DNA from: TMED109 sp002684605
Lineage (GTDB): Bacteria > Pseudomonadota > Alphaproteobacteria > TMED109
DNA length: 37,108 nt
Direction of reading: 5' to 3'
Assembly (NCBI GenBank): GCA_913046335.1
Contig: CAJWSU010000013.1
Coordinates: forward strand, 1 to 37,108
Part shown: positions 16,997-26,270 of the stretch, piece after piece
How the letters are laid out: each line of letters begins with the position of its first letter
How positions within the stretch are numbered: position 1 is the first letter of the stretch
The notes under the pieces: generated by a model
Told to the model about the DNA's origin: nothing
Database searches by the model: none
Seen by the model: the letters and a program-made list of their open reading frames with translations, nothing else
Program-made: the position numbers and the translations under genes

Positions 16997-18499
16997 TTAT
17001 GTACCACAAAATGTTTGGGTTACCATCTGATTGTCCTTAGGTGGCATTTGATATTCTTCAAATTCTTTTTGATCATTAAAAGGCTTTGAAAGAATTTTAT
17101 TTAGAGAATTAAATAAAGAAAAATCTCCCTCTAAAGCTTTATTTATCATTTCCTCAATTCGATGATTTCTGGGGATGTAAGCGGGATTAATATTTTTAAT
17201 AAAGTCAAAAGTATTATCATTTTTTTCTTTTTCAAAAGATAAACGTGTTTTCCAATTACTTAGCCAATTATTAATATCCTTAGAGTTTGAAAAATGTTTT
17301 ATAAACTTATTATAAAAACTTTTATCTTCTTGTATGACTAATGGACACAAGTCTCTAAAAGTTATAGTAAAATCTGATTTGCTTGTTTCCATTTGTATTA
17401 ATAAAGAATTAATAAGTTTATCATCATTTTCTTTTTTAGTTTGTAATCCTAATTTATTACTAAATAATTTTAGCCATTCTTCCTTATACAAATCAAGAAA
17501 TTTATCAACTGCATTCTGCGCTAATATCATAGATTTTTTTTCATCCTTATGAATTAGCGGAAGTAAAGAAGAAGCTAAACAAGCTAAATTCCATTGAATA
17601 ATTTCTGGTTGATTCTTATAGGAGTATCGTCCACTTTGGTCTATAGAACTAAAAACTTTATTTGGATCATATTCATCAAGAAATGCACACGGACCATAAT
17701 CTATTGTTTCTCCATATATTGAAGTATTATCTGTATTCATAACTCCGTGGATAAAACCTACAGACATCCATTTAGAAATCAAAATGGCTTGCCGCTTAAT
17801 AACTTCTTTGAGTAAATTTATATATGGGTTATCACCTTCTTGACATGTAGGATAATGCCTTTGAATAATATAATCTGCTAAAATTTTTAAAGAATCTATA
17901 TCCTGCCTTGCAGCAAAATACTGAAATGTCCCAACTCTAATATGACTATGTGCTACTCTAGTAAGAATTGCACCTGGAAATTCTTGTTCTCTATAAATTT
18001 TTTCACCTGTAGAAATAGCAGAAAGAGCCCTGGTAGTCGGAATATTTAGATTGTTCATAGCTTCACTTAATATATATTCTCTTAGTATAGGCCCCAACCA
18101 GGCGCGCCCATCACCCATCCTTGAAAAAGGTGTTGGACCACTTCCTTTAAGTTGTATATCTCTTCTATATCCATTATTATCAATTACTTCACCTAAGAGA
18201 ATAGCCCTTCCATCTCCTAATTGTGGAACCCAATTACCGAATTGATGGCCTGCATAAGTCATAGATATAGGATTAGAACCATTTGATAATATATTCCCTG
18301 AAAAAAAATCATTACATTCTTTCGCATTTAAATTAATACCTAGATCATTAGCTAATATTTTATTAAATTTAATTAAATTAGGAGATTTGACTGGAGTAGG
18401 TTTTACGTTAACATAAAATTTATTTGGCAACCTTGAAAAACTATTATCAAATTTGATATTATCAATATTATTTGGTGAAATTTTCACTATATAATCCAA
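16997..18499 (-). CDS. selO: Protein adenylyltransferase SelO (YdiU)
   Basis: SelO is a pseudokinase-fold enzyme that transfers AMP to proteins and is linked to oxidative stress. The 500-residue protein shows the family landmarks: NSFSRLPNKFY near the N-terminus, TYAGHQFGNWVPQLGDGRA, QLKGSGPTPFSR, GDGRAWLGPILREYILSEAM, GFIHGVMNTDNTSIYGETIDYGP (catalytic-loop and metal-binding N and D) and the C-terminal PFCGT-like end, here TQTFCGT with a cysteine where some eukaryotic SelOs hold selenocysteine. The start is uncertain: TTG at 18499 or GTG at 18487; neither has a strong ribosome site. It diverges from egtB with a 147-base gap. Confidence 0.95.
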   Translation of the reverse strand: MDYIVKISPNNIDNIKFDNSFSRLPNKFYVNVKPTPVKSPNLIKFNKILANDLGINLNAKECNDFFSGNILSNGSNPISMTYAGHQFGNWVPQLGDGRAILLGEVIDNNGYRRDIQLKGSGPTPFSRMGDGRAWLGPILREYILSEAMNNLNIPTTRALSAISTGEKIYREQEFPGAILTRVAHSHIRVGTFQYFAARQDIDSLKILADYIIQRHYPTCQEGDNPYINLLKEVIKRQAILISKWMSVGFIHGVMNTDNTSIYGETIDYGPCAFLDEYDPNKVFSSIDQSGRYSYKNQPEIIQWNLACLASSLLPLIHKDEKKSMILAQNAVDKFLDLYKEEWLKLFSNKLGLQTKKENDDKLINSLLIQMETSKSDFTITFRDLCPLVIQEDKSFYNKFIKHFSNSKDINNWLSNWKTRLSFEKEKNDNTFDFIKNINPAYIPRNHRIEEMINKALEGDFSLFNSLNKILSKPFNDQKEFEEYQMPPKDNQMVTQTFCGT

Positions 18500-18646
18500 A
18501 TCAAAAATAATTAATAAATAATACTACTTTTTTATTAATAATATTCTATATTATCAATAAACGCTAGGTGCGCCCTATAATTTTAATTATTAAAGTTAAT
18601 ATTATGTTATTTAGTAAACCAATTATATAAATATATTGATAAGCCT

Positions 18647-19867
18647 ATGCAAAAAAATGATTTACTAAAGAGATTTATAAATACTAGAAAAAATAGTATT
18701 AGAATCTGTAAAAACTTAGAAATAGAAGACTATGTTGTGCAACCTAGTGAAGAAGTAAGCCCTATAAAATGGCATTTAGGGCATACCTCATGGTTTTTTG
18801 AAGAAATGATACTATTAAAGTATATTAAAAAACTAACTCGTTATAACAAACAATATAAAACTATATTTAACTCCTATTATAAATCTGCAGGAGACCACTG
18901 GAAACAAGGCTTAAGAGGTCAACTTTCGCGTCCTACAGTTAACGAAGTTATTAAATATAGGAAATATGTAGACCTAAAAATTAAAAAAGTTCTTGAGTCA
19001 ACGACTAATAATAAACTCAATTTTTTAATTGAATTAGGGATAAATCATGAAGAGCAACATCAAGAATTAATGCATATGGATATTAAATATATCTTTCATA
19101 CTAACCCTCATAAAATAAAATATATAAAAAGTAAGATTCCAAAAAGAAAAATTAATGATAAACAATGGGAAACTTTTGAAGGTAATATATATAAAATTGG
19201 TCATGAAAAAAAAGATTTTTCATACGATAATGAACAACCTATGCACAAAGCTTATATTCAACCTTTTAAAATTCATAAACAGTTCGTAAGTAACAAAGAC
19301 TATGTCCATTTCATAGAGGATGAAGGTTATTCCAAGCCTGCTTTATGGCTAAGTAAAGGCTGGGACTGGATTAAAGAAAAAGATATCATTAAACCAGAAT
19401 ATTGGTATAAGAAAGATAATAAGTGGTATGAATTCACACTGCACGGATTACTACCTATTAATGATAACGCTCCTGTGTCACATATAAGTTATTATGAAGC
19501 ATCAGCATATGCAAAATGGAAAAGTTGTAGATTACCAACAGAAGAAGAATCCGAGATATACCTTAAAAACCCAGAAATAAATAAAATAAGGAATAATAAA
19601 AATATTTATCAAGCATATGATACTGATATCGCAACTAATAACTTGTGGTGGTGGACAAAAAGTCACTATTCAGCATATCCAGGGTACATAGCTTTTAATG
19701 GTGATATTGAAGAATATAATGAGAAATTTATGAATGGACAATTTATACTAAAAGGTGGGTCAATTGTTACACCAGATAAACATCATAGACCTACATATAG
19801 AAATTTTTATGAACCCCATCAACGTTGGATGTTTTCAGGAATAAGGTTAGCGAAGGATATGAAATGA
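18647..19867 (+). CDS. egtB: Ergothioneine biosynthesis sulfoxide synthase EgtB
   Basis: Non-haem iron enzyme that joins trimethylhistidine (hercynine) to a thiol donor with oxygen, the C-S forming step of ergothioneine synthesis. N-terminal DinB-type domain (1-160) holds the iron histidines: WHLGHTSWFFE (H43/H46) and NHEEQHQELMHMDI (H134, H138). The C-terminal formylglycine-generating-type domain (about 170-405) has PVSHISYYEASAYAKW, CRLPTEEE, and FILKGGS...FYEPHQRWMFSGIRLA. At 406 residues it is slightly short but complete. It overlaps egtD by the ATGA motif at 19864-19867. No egtA or egtC is nearby, so the sulfur donor (cysteine or gamma-glutamylcysteine) is unknown. Confidence 0.95.
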   Translation: MQKNDLLKRFINTRKNSIRICKNLEIEDYVVQPSEEVSPIKWHLGHTSWFFEEMILLKYIKKLTRYNKQYKTIFNSYYKSAGDHWKQGLRGQLSRPTVNEVIKYRKYVDLKIKKVLESTTNNKLNFLIELGINHEEQHQELMHMDIKYIFHTNPHKIKYIKSKIPKRKINDKQWETFEGNIYKIGHEKKDFSYDNEQPMHKAYIQPFKIHKQFVSNKDYVHFIEDEGYSKPALWLSKGWDWIKEKDIIKPEYWYKKDNKWYEFTLHGLLPINDNAPVSHISYYEASAYAKWKSCRLPTEEESEIYLKNPEINKIRNNKNIYQAYDTDIATNNLWWWTKSHYSAYPGYIAFNGDIEEYNEKFMNGQFILKGGSIVTPDKHHRPTYRNFYEPHQRWMFSGIRLAKDMK

Positions 19868-20850
19868 AGATTACAAACTTATCATTAACAAATAAGAAAG
19901 ATAAATTAAATACAAAAAGCTCTTTTTCAGAAGATGTAGGCTATGGATTAAGCTTAAAAAATAAAGCTATATCATCAAAATATTTTTATGATGATATAGG
20001 ATCAAAATTATTTCAGAAAATTACTAAACACTCTGACTATTATCCAACAAGAACAGAGACTGAAATACTAAATACCATTAAAGATAAGTTGCCAAAGTTA
20101 ATAAAATTAAATGAAATTGATATTATAGAATTAGGCCCAGGAGACGGCACAAAAGGTAAAATCATAATAGATGGATTTTTAAAAAATAATTATAAAGTTA
20201 ACTATTATCCAATTGATATATCAAAAAAAGCCTTACAGCTATTAAGTAAGAATTTACCACCTAATAAAAATTTATTTATACATGGTATAATAGGAGAATA
20301 CTTAGAAGGATTAAAATTTATAAAAAAAGAATCTACAAACATACAATTGGTACTTTTTTTAGGATCTAGTATAGGAAACTTTAATACGAAGCAATCAAAA
20401 AAATTTCTAACAAATGTTTACAAAAATATAAACAACCATAGTTATTTATTTACTGGCTTTGACCTCAAGAAAAATTTATCTATTCTAAATAAAGCTTATA
20501 ATGATTCTAGTGGCTTAACTAAGAAATTTAATTTAAATTTATTAACTAGAATTAATAAAAGCTTAAAAAGTGACTTTAATTTAAAAAACTTTATACATTT
20601 TGGCACTTATAACCCTGTGCTAGGTGCGATGGAAAGTTACCTAATATCCTTAGTTAAACAAAATATACATATTAAGGAATTAAATAAAAATTTTAAATTT
20701 GAAGTATTTGAAGCAATACATCTAGAATACTCTTTTAAATATTCTAAAGATAACATTGCTGATTTATCAGCAAGCTCTGGATTTACAATAGTTAAAAATT
20801 ACACTGATTCAAAAAGATATTTTATAGATTCTGTTTGGAGAAAAATTTAA
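19864..20850 (+). CDS. egtD: L-histidine N-alpha-methyltransferase EgtD
   Basis: SAM-dependent enzyme that trimethylates histidine to hercynine, feeding EgtB. Family motifs: SKYFYDDIGSKLFQKIT (38-54), YYPTRTETEIL (59-69), the SAM site ELGPGDGTKGK (89-99), YYPIDISKKAL, and LFLGSSIGNF. The start is taken as the ATG at 19864, which overlaps the egtB stop (ATGA) and gives 328 residues, close to the roughly 320 typical of EgtD; an earlier in-frame ATG at 19825 lies inside egtB. Very AT-rich and lysine/asparagine-rich compared with typA. Convergent with the cytochrome gene. Confidence 0.95.
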   Translation: MKITNLSLTNKKDKLNTKSSFSEDVGYGLSLKNKAISSKYFYDDIGSKLFQKITKHSDYYPTRTETEILNTIKDKLPKLIKLNEIDIIELGPGDGTKGKIIIDGFLKNNYKVNYYPIDISKKALQLLSKNLPPNKNLFIHGIIGEYLEGLKFIKKESTNIQLVLFLGSSIGNFNTKQSKKFLTNVYKNINNHSYLFTGFDLKKNLSILNKAYNDSSGLTKKFNLNLLTRINKSLKSDFNLKNFIHFGTYNPVLGAMESYLISLVKQNIHIKELNKNFKFEVFEAIHLEYSFKYSKDNIADLSASSGFTIVKNYTDSKRYFIDSVWRKI

Positions 20851-20861
20851 TAATATTAATT

Positions 20862-21137
20862 TTATTTTTTAGCATTTGATAAATAAGTGTGTATATTTTC
20901 TATCTCTTTTTCTGTAAATTTACTACTAAATGAACCCATCATGGTTCCTGCTCTTCCATTCATTACAATCATTTTGAATGTATTCATCTCTAATTTAGTT
21001 CCAATAATATTTGGAGCTGTTCTTTTATGGCAAGTAGCACAACTTCTATTGAAAAGTTTTTCTCCTAAAACCTCGTCAGCTAGAGAAGTTAAAGGAAAAA
21101 AGTATAATAATATTAAGAAGACTTTTACTACATACAT
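20862..21137 (-). CDS. Small periplasmic monohaem cytochrome c
   Basis: A 91-residue class I cytochrome c. It has a signal peptide (VVKVFLILLYFFPLTSLA, cut near residue 20), the haem motif CATCH (33-37), and a likely axial methionine in GTMMGSF (M66 or M67), followed by the closing helix EKEIENIHTYLSNA. It probably shuttles electrons in the periplasm; the partner oxidoreductase is not in the window. It follows the 76-residue membrane protein gene by 21 bases on the same strand and may be cotranscribed with it. Confidence 0.92.
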   Translation of the reverse strand: MYVVKVFLILLYFFPLTSLADEVLGEKLFNRSCATCHKRTAPNIIGTKLEMNTFKMIVMNGRAGTMMGSFSSKFTEKEIENIHTYLSNAKK

Positions 21138-21158
21138 ATTTTTCTCTGTTTCTTAAGT

Positions 21159-21389
21159 TTATTCTTTGGCTTTTTTAAAAATTTCAGCGGTGAAAAACAC
21201 TCCTATTAAAACTAATGTGTGTGCTAGTGCTGAAGGTCCAAACGCAGATAAAGATCCAACCCACATAGTAAAAATGAATGACCACATAAATGCTAAAGTT
21301 GTCATGAATTGAAACTGTACAATTTTTGGTAAGTTTCTTAGTGGGTTTACATTTGTACTCATTACTAAGTTATAAGACTGTTTAATCAT
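21159..21389 (-). CDS. Small conserved-looking membrane protein
   Basis: Function not recognised. A 76-residue protein with two hydrophobic helices (about 28-47 and 54-69) joined by a short GSLSAFGPSAL turn and ending in a basic KKAKE tail. The start at 21389 is supported by the strong site AGAGGAAA eight bases before the ATG; a second in-frame ATG ten codons later would also give an intact protein. The segment NPLRNLPKIVQFQFMTT resembles short membrane proteins I associate with alphaproteobacteria, without a known role. It lies upstream of the cytochrome c gene, so a link to electron transfer is possible but unproven. Confidence 0.7.
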   Translation of the reverse strand: MIKQSYNLVMSTNVNPLRNLPKIVQFQFMTTLAFMWSFIFTMWVGSLSAFGPSALAHTLVLIGVFFTAEIFKKAKE

Positions 21390-21476
21390 AATATTTTCCT
21401 CTTATCATTTTATTTACTTAAAGTACGATTATAATATATTTATAGATTAGTTTTATTAATAAGATTTTTTAAATCA

Positions 21477-23045
21477 TTAACCGTTATAGCTATCATTTAA
21501 ATTTATAGAAGGTTTATTAGGACTACTATTTTTTTTAACTGATGTACGTTTTTTACTTTTATTAACTTTTTTAAAGGACTTGTTTTCTCCTCGTTTTGCA
21601 AAGCTTGAGCGTGAATTTCTTTCTTCACTATCTCTTCTTGGTCTTCTTTCCTCAAATTTTCCTTTTGGCTTATCTCCAAAAGACCTTTCTCCTCGTTTTG
21701 CAAAGCTTGAACGTGAATTTCTTTCTTCACTATCTCTTCTTGGTCTTCTTTCTTCACTACTATACTTATCTGCGAATCTTTTCTTAGCTTTTTTTGTAAA
21801 TTTTTTTGCACTATTTTTACTTTTTATAAAATCATTATCTCTTTTTCTATCATTATGACCTTCTTCATAATTAAACTTTTTATTAAAATCAGGCTTACTA
21901 TCTCCTAAAATTAAATCTTCTGATTCATTTAAAATTTTTCCATATAAGGAATATCCTATCAATTTTTCAATTGCTTTTAATTTTCTTTTTTCTGATACAT
22001 CACATAATGAAATAGCTATACCAGACTTTCCAGCTCTTGCAGTTCTTCCAATACGATGAATATATATTTCAGCTTCATTAGGCATGTCATAATTTATAAC
22101 ATGTGATATATCATCAACATCTATTCCTCTTGCTGCAATATCAGTAGCAATTAATATATTTAATTTACCTAATCTAAAATTTTTTAATGTTCTAGTTCTT
22201 TGGCTTTGGCTTTTATCACCATGAATTGCATCGACTTCTATACCAGACTTTTTTAGTCTAACTGCCAATTTATTAGCACCCATTTTAGTTCTTACGAATA
22301 TTATAGAACGATAAACTGTATGGTTATTAAATATATCAAGAATAAATTTAAGTTTAGCTTCTTTCTTAACTATAAATACTCTTTGATCAATTAATTCTAT
22401 TGGCCTGGTGCTAGGTGCTACATTTACCTCTTTTGGCTTACGTAAAAATTCATCAGCAAGAGCTCTTACTGCTTTAGGCATAGTTGCAGAAAGTAGTATT
22501 GCTTGCTTATCTTTTGATATTTTTGACATAATTTTCTTAATACTAGGCATAAAGCCAAGGTCTAACATTTGATCTGCTTCATCCAGCACAACAGTACTAG
22601 TTAAATCCAACCTTGCTACTTTTGAGGTCACATGATCTAGCAATCTACCTGGGGTAGCTACTACAATGTCTGCACCATCTTTGAGAGCTTTAATTTGTGG
22701 TCCTGGTTTTGCTCCACCAACAACTAACACTGCTTTAGGTCGAATAATACTTCCATATGTTCTTACTTTATCTACTATTTGCATAGCAAGTTCTCGTGTA
22801 GGAACTAATACTAGTACAGGAAAACATTTTGATTCATTACGTTTAACTTTTTTAACTAATCTTTCTAAAATTGGAAGTACAAATGCAGCAGTTTTTCCCG
22901 TACCTGTTTGGGCTACCCCAACTATATCATTTCCCTCTAGAAATTTTGGTATTACTGCTAATTGAATAGGTGTAGGTTCACTATACCCTTCAGAATCTAT
23001 AGCTCTAAGTATAGGGCTAGTTAAACCTAATTCTTCAAATTTCAT
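21477..23045 (-). CDS. DEAD-box RNA helicase with repeat-bearing basic tail
   Basis: ATP-dependent RNA helicase of the RhlE/CsdA type, likely for RNA remodelling and ribosome assembly in the cold. Q motif in PTPIQ, Walker A AQTGTGKT (45-52), PTRELA, TPGRLLDH, DEAD (155-158), SAT (186-188), then DIAARGIDV and HRIGRTARAG in the second RecA domain (about 210-360). The tail after about residue 385 is disordered, Arg/Ser/Lys-rich and carries two copies of a 22-residue unit with RRPRRDSEERNSRSSFAKRG, presumably RNA-binding. 522 residues. Divergent from recQ over 229 bases in which I see no clear sites. Confidence 0.95.
   Translation of the reverse strand: MKFEELGLTSPILRAIDSEGYSEPTPIQLAVIPKFLEGNDIVGVAQTGTGKTAAFVLPILERLVKKVKRNESKCFPVLVLVPTRELAMQIVDKVRTYGSIIRPKAVLVVGGAKPGPQIKALKDGADIVVATPGRLLDHVTSKVARLDLTSTVVLDEADQMLDLGFMPSIKKIMSKISKDKQAILLSATMPKAVRALADEFLRKPKEVNVAPSTRPIELIDQRVFIVKKEAKLKFILDIFNNHTVYRSIIFVRTKMGANKLAVRLKKSGIEVDAIHGDKSQSQRTRTLKNFRLGKLNILIATDIAARGIDVDDISHVINYDMPNEAEIYIHRIGRTARAGKSGIAISLCDVSEKRKLKAIEKLIGYSLYGKILNESEDLILGDSKPDFNKKFNYEEGHNDRKRDNDFIKSKNSAKKFTKKAKKRFADKYSSEERRPRRDSEERNSRSSFAKRGERSFGDKPKGKFEERRPRRDSEERNSRSSFAKRGENKSFKKVNKSKKRTSVKKNSSPNKPSINLNDSYNG
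21585..21752. repeat. Two 66-bp direct repeats in the helicase tail
   Basis: Bases 21585-21650 and 21687-21752 match with one mismatch (G/A at 21610/21712), offset 102 bases, that is 34 codons. They lie in frame in the DEAD-box gene and encode the two Arg/Ser-rich tail units. Near identity at the DNA level points to a recent duplication, and copy number could vary by slippage. Confidence 0.9.
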
Positions 23046-23274
23046 TAAAATACTTTCATTTATTTAGCACCAAGAGAAATCCAATATTAAAACAAAAATG
23101 CTATAATCTTAGCTTATTGAGATAAATGATATATACTCAAAGGTTAGTTAATAGGGGCGATATCATATGCATTATTCAATAGCAAGAAGTTTAAGCTTTA
23201 ATGTATATATATTTAATATGATTTAATATTATATATAAGGTAAATATGAGAACATATTATAATTAGGAACAATA

Positions 23275-25065
23275 ATGGATACACAACAAATACTAAATAA
23301 TGTATTTGGCTATAATACTTTTAGAACCGGTCAAGAAGAAATCATTAATACAATACTAAATAAAAAAAATATTCTTGCTGTTATGCCTACCGGTGCAGGA
23401 AAATCTCTCTGTTATCAAATCCCCGCATTACTATTTAAGCGCGGATCTATAGTAGTATCTCCCTTAGTAGCATTAATGGATGATCAAATTTTAGCATTAA
23501 AGGAATTAGGTGTTCCGGCAGAAAGAGTTCATTCACATTTGACAGAAGCACAAAATAAAAAAAGTTTACAAGATTTTAAAAAAGGTATTATTAAAATTTT
23601 ATACCTTTCACCTGAGAATTTAATGAGCGAAAAAACATTATATGATTTACAAGATATTGATATTGCTATGTTTGCAATAGATGAAGCCCATTGTATATCT
23701 AAATGGGGAGCAAGCTTCAGGCCACAGTATGAAGAGCTATCAAAATTATCTCAGATTTTTCCAGAGGCAATTATAGCTAGTTTTACTGCAACTGCTGATA
23801 AGAATACTAGAGAAGATATAATTCATAAGCTATGTAATTATAATGCCGAAATTTTAGTACAAGGTTTTGATCGTCCAAATTTAAGCTTAGCCGTAGAACA
23901 AAAAACAAATAATTGGAAGAAGCAATTACTAAACTTCATTAAAAATAAAAATCAAGAATCAGGAATTATTTATTGCTTATCAAGAAAAGAAACAGAGAGT
24001 GTAGCTAACTTTCTTATTGAAAATAATTTCGATGCTATTCCTTATCATGCTGGACAAGAATCAAGTTTTAGAAAAAATAATCAAAATAAATTTATGACCA
24101 AAGACGGAATTATAATTGTAGCTACCATAGCTTTTGGTATGGGAATAGATAAATCAAATGTTAGATTTGTAGCGCACACTAGCTTGCCTTCAAGCATTGA
24201 ATCTTATTACCAAGAAATAGGTCGTGCAGGTAGAGATGGGGAACCCTCTGATACTTTATTGTTATATGGATTAAATGATTTATTTCAAAGAAGACGATTT
24301 ATAGAGAATGATAAAGCTGATAGCCAACATAAATTAAGAGAGAACAAGAGGCTTGATAGCTTACTCGCATATTGCGAAACCCCCATCTGTAGAAAAAAAG
24401 CTTTATTATCATATTTTGATGAAGAAATAGATAACTGTAATAATTGTGATAATTGTTTGAGTCCGCCTAAGATGTTAGAAGGAACCCAATTAGCACAGAT
24501 GGTACTTTCTGCAATATATAGATCTGGACAATATTTTGGAGCAGCACATATTATTAATATATTATTAGGAGATAAAACGTCTAAAATAGTTGAAAGAAGA
24601 CATGATAAAATAAAAACTTTTGGAGTAGGAAGTAATTACAGTAAAGATTTTTGGCAAGGTTTTATAAGACAGCTACTTTCTTCTGGGCATATTATTATAA
24701 ATATTAAGAAATTTGGATGCCTAGAAATCACTAAAACAGGGCTTCAATTACTAAAAAATGAGTTATATTTTAATTATAAAGAAATAGAATTAAAAATAAA
24801 TAAAACTAATAACAATAAAAAAGAAAAAATAACGTATAATATTGAAAATTCTGATCTGGAACTATTAACTTCTTTAAAGGAGTTGAGGTTAACAATTTCT
24901 AAATCCCTAGCAGTTCCTGCATTTGTAATTTTCTCTGATTCAAGCCTTATTGAAATGGCAAAATTAAAACCTAAAGATGAAACTGATTTCTCTAAAATAA
25001 ATGGAGTTGGGCCTAGTAAATTAAAAAAATATAGTAGTAAGTTTTTATCAGTTATAAATAACTAA
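23275..25065 (+). CDS. recQ: ATP-dependent DNA helicase RecQ
   Basis: 3'-5' DNA helicase for recombination and fork repair. Domains in order: helicase (1-~345) with PTGAGKSLCYQ (38-48), the DEAH box (136-139) followed by CISKWGASFRPQYE, and a YYQEIGRAGRDGEP motif; RecQ-Ct zinc site (CETPICRKKALLSYF then CNNCDNC); winged helix; and a C-terminal HRDC domain from about 515. The family residues WGHDFRPEY here read WGASFRPQY. 596 residues, full length. AGGAAC precedes the ATG. Its stop overlaps the stop of the CIA30 gene on the other strand. Confidence 0.96.
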   Translation: MDTQQILNNVFGYNTFRTGQEEIINTILNKKNILAVMPTGAGKSLCYQIPALLFKRGSIVVSPLVALMDDQILALKELGVPAERVHSHLTEAQNKKSLQDFKKGIIKILYLSPENLMSEKTLYDLQDIDIAMFAIDEAHCISKWGASFRPQYEELSKLSQIFPEAIIASFTATADKNTREDIIHKLCNYNAEILVQGFDRPNLSLAVEQKTNNWKKQLLNFIKNKNQESGIIYCLSRKETESVANFLIENNFDAIPYHAGQESSFRKNNQNKFMTKDGIIIVATIAFGMGIDKSNVRFVAHTSLPSSIESYYQEIGRAGRDGEPSDTLLLYGLNDLFQRRRFIENDKADSQHKLRENKRLDSLLAYCETPICRKKALLSYFDEEIDNCNNCDNCLSPPKMLEGTQLAQMVLSAIYRSGQYFGAAHIINILLGDKTSKIVERRHDKIKTFGVGSNYSKDFWQGFIRQLLSSGHIIINIKKFGCLEITKTGLQLLKNELYFNYKEIELKINKTNNNKKEKITYNIENSDLELLTSLKELRLTISKSLAVPAFVIFSDSSLIEMAKLKPKDETDFSKINGVGPSKLKKYSSKFLSVINN

Positions 25066-25604
25066 TAAATATTAATATTATTCACATCAATTAATACTTT
25101 ATATTCCTTTCCAAAAGCAACTATGGCTAAAGATTTTATATTTTTTGCATTTATAACTTTTGTTAACATAACACCTGATCTTTTAAAACTTTCGAAGGGT
25201 ATATTTATAGTCTTCCAATTTCTATCTACTTTAAAAGAAGCTTGATAATATTGCCAAGGCAATAATGTTCCAGTAGTTCTTAAATGTATAAAGTATTCAT
25301 CTATATTACCTCTTACTTCTATTTGAATTCCTTTATAATTAGTATCAAACCTATCTAGTATTTTTCTCCTAAACTGAATGAAACCTCCATTATTTTCTAA
25401 GCTTACGTTTCCCGTCATTCGAGCAAAAGAGATATTTTTTTCTTTAATAAATTCTATCTTACCATTAGAAAACCCACCCATTACATCATCTGATATAAAC
25501 TCCCATTTTTCCTCTGGACTATTATTAAAGTTTTCAAATAACATTTCATTACCTATAGCTTGCTTAGAAAATAATAAAAAAAGAATAATAAATAATCTTA
25601 CCAT
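25062..25604 (-). CDS. Secreted CIA30-domain protein
   Basis: Member of the CIA30/NDUFAF1-like family (PF08547), a beta-sandwich found in a mitochondrial complex I assembly factor and in many bacterial proteins of unknown role. The landmarks are DDVMGGFSNG, GNVSLENNGGFIQFRRK, LRTTGTLLPWQYYQASF and NIPFESFKRSG. The start is set at the ATG at 25604 because a near-perfect AGGAGG lies eight bases upstream; this yields 180 residues with a signal peptide (MVRLFIILFLLFSKQAIG). A longer start at 25640 lacks a ribosome site. Export argues against a direct complex I assembly role here. Confidence 0.86.
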   Translation of the reverse strand: MVRLFIILFLLFSKQAIGNEMLFENFNNSPEEKWEFISDDVMGGFSNGKIEFIKEKNISFARMTGNVSLENNGGFIQFRRKILDRFDTNYKGIQIEVRGNIDEYFIHLRTTGTLLPWQYYQASFKVDRNWKTINIPFESFKRSGVMLTKVINAKNIKSLAIVAFGKEYKVLIDVNNINIY

Positions 25605-25725
25605 AGCTGACCTCCTTAACAAAATTACTAGACAACCCATATAAACACTAATAATTTACGAAAATAATTAATATATAGATTTATTAATTATCACCATGCA
25701 ATATAAAAAAATGAAAGAGCCTATA

Positions 25726-26241
25726 ATGAAAAAACAAATTGAAAATATGCTAGAAAAAGCAATTTTTGCAAGCCGCTGGTTTATGGCCCCTGTATACTTA
25801 GCACTTTCTATCTCTTTGTTTTTTATTACTGTAAAAGTATTACAAGAATTTTTTCATAGTATTCCTTTAATGTTTGCTATGGATGTAAAAGACCTATTAT
25901 TATTTGTATTACATATCGTTGATTTAGCATTAATTGGTAATTTAGTCCTAATGGTTATATTTGCTGGTTATGAAAATTTTGTTTCAAAAATTGGCATTGC
26001 AGAAAACAGCGAAGATAAACCAAGCTGGATGGGCAAAGTAGATTTTAGCGGCCTTAAGTTGAAATTGGTGGCTTCTATTGTAGCAATTTCAGGTATCAAT
26101 TTATTAGAATCATTTTTAGATATTAGCACTAAAACTGAGCAAGAACTAAGATGGATGGTAATTATTCATCTTGTATTTGTACTTTCGGGAGTTATGCTTG
26201 CAGTAATGGACTATATAGCTTCAAAAAGTGACTCGCATTAG
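25726..26241 (+). CDS. UPF0114 (YqhA) family inner-membrane protein
   Basis: A 171-residue protein with four predicted membrane helices, closely matching E. coli YqhA: ASRWFMAPVYLALS near the N-terminus, VDLALIGNLVLMVIFAGYENFVS, SGLKLKLVASIVAISGINLLE and MVIIHLVFVLSGVMLAVMDY. Function unknown across the family. I chose the ATG at 25726 because the product then aligns with YqhA from its start; ATGs at 25711 and 25696 are also in frame and lack better ribosome sites. The downstream methyltransferase gene begins about 29 bases later on the same strand. Confidence 0.88.
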   Translation: MKKQIENMLEKAIFASRWFMAPVYLALSISLFFITVKVLQEFFHSIPLMFAMDVKDLLLFVLHIVDLALIGNLVLMVIFAGYENFVSKIGIAENSEDKPSWMGKVDFSGLKLKLVASIVAISGINLLESFLDISTKTEQELRWMVIIHLVFVLSGVMLAVMDYIASKSDSH

Positions 26242-26258
26242 AAGCTTATAGTGAGCTT

Positions 26259-26266
26259 AAGGAGGT
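26259..26266 (+). promoter_or_regulatory. Perfect Shine-Dalgarno site without a standard start codon after it
   Basis: AAGGAGGT at 26259-26266 is fully complementary to the anti-Shine-Dalgarno. No ATG, GTG or TTG in any frame occurs in the next 20 bases; the codon five bases after the AGGAGG core (26271) is ATA, opening a frame that runs into the exported methyltransferase. Confidence 0.75.
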
Positions 26267-26270
26267 TTCA

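Noticed and set aside
20887..21156. 89-codon plus-strand frame across the cytochrome c gene
   Set aside because: Antisense to a gene with a signal peptide and a CATCH haem motif.
21503..21858. Overlapping frames on both strands over the helicase tail
   Set aside because: They exist because the repeated tail is open in several frames; the DEAD-box frame explains the region.
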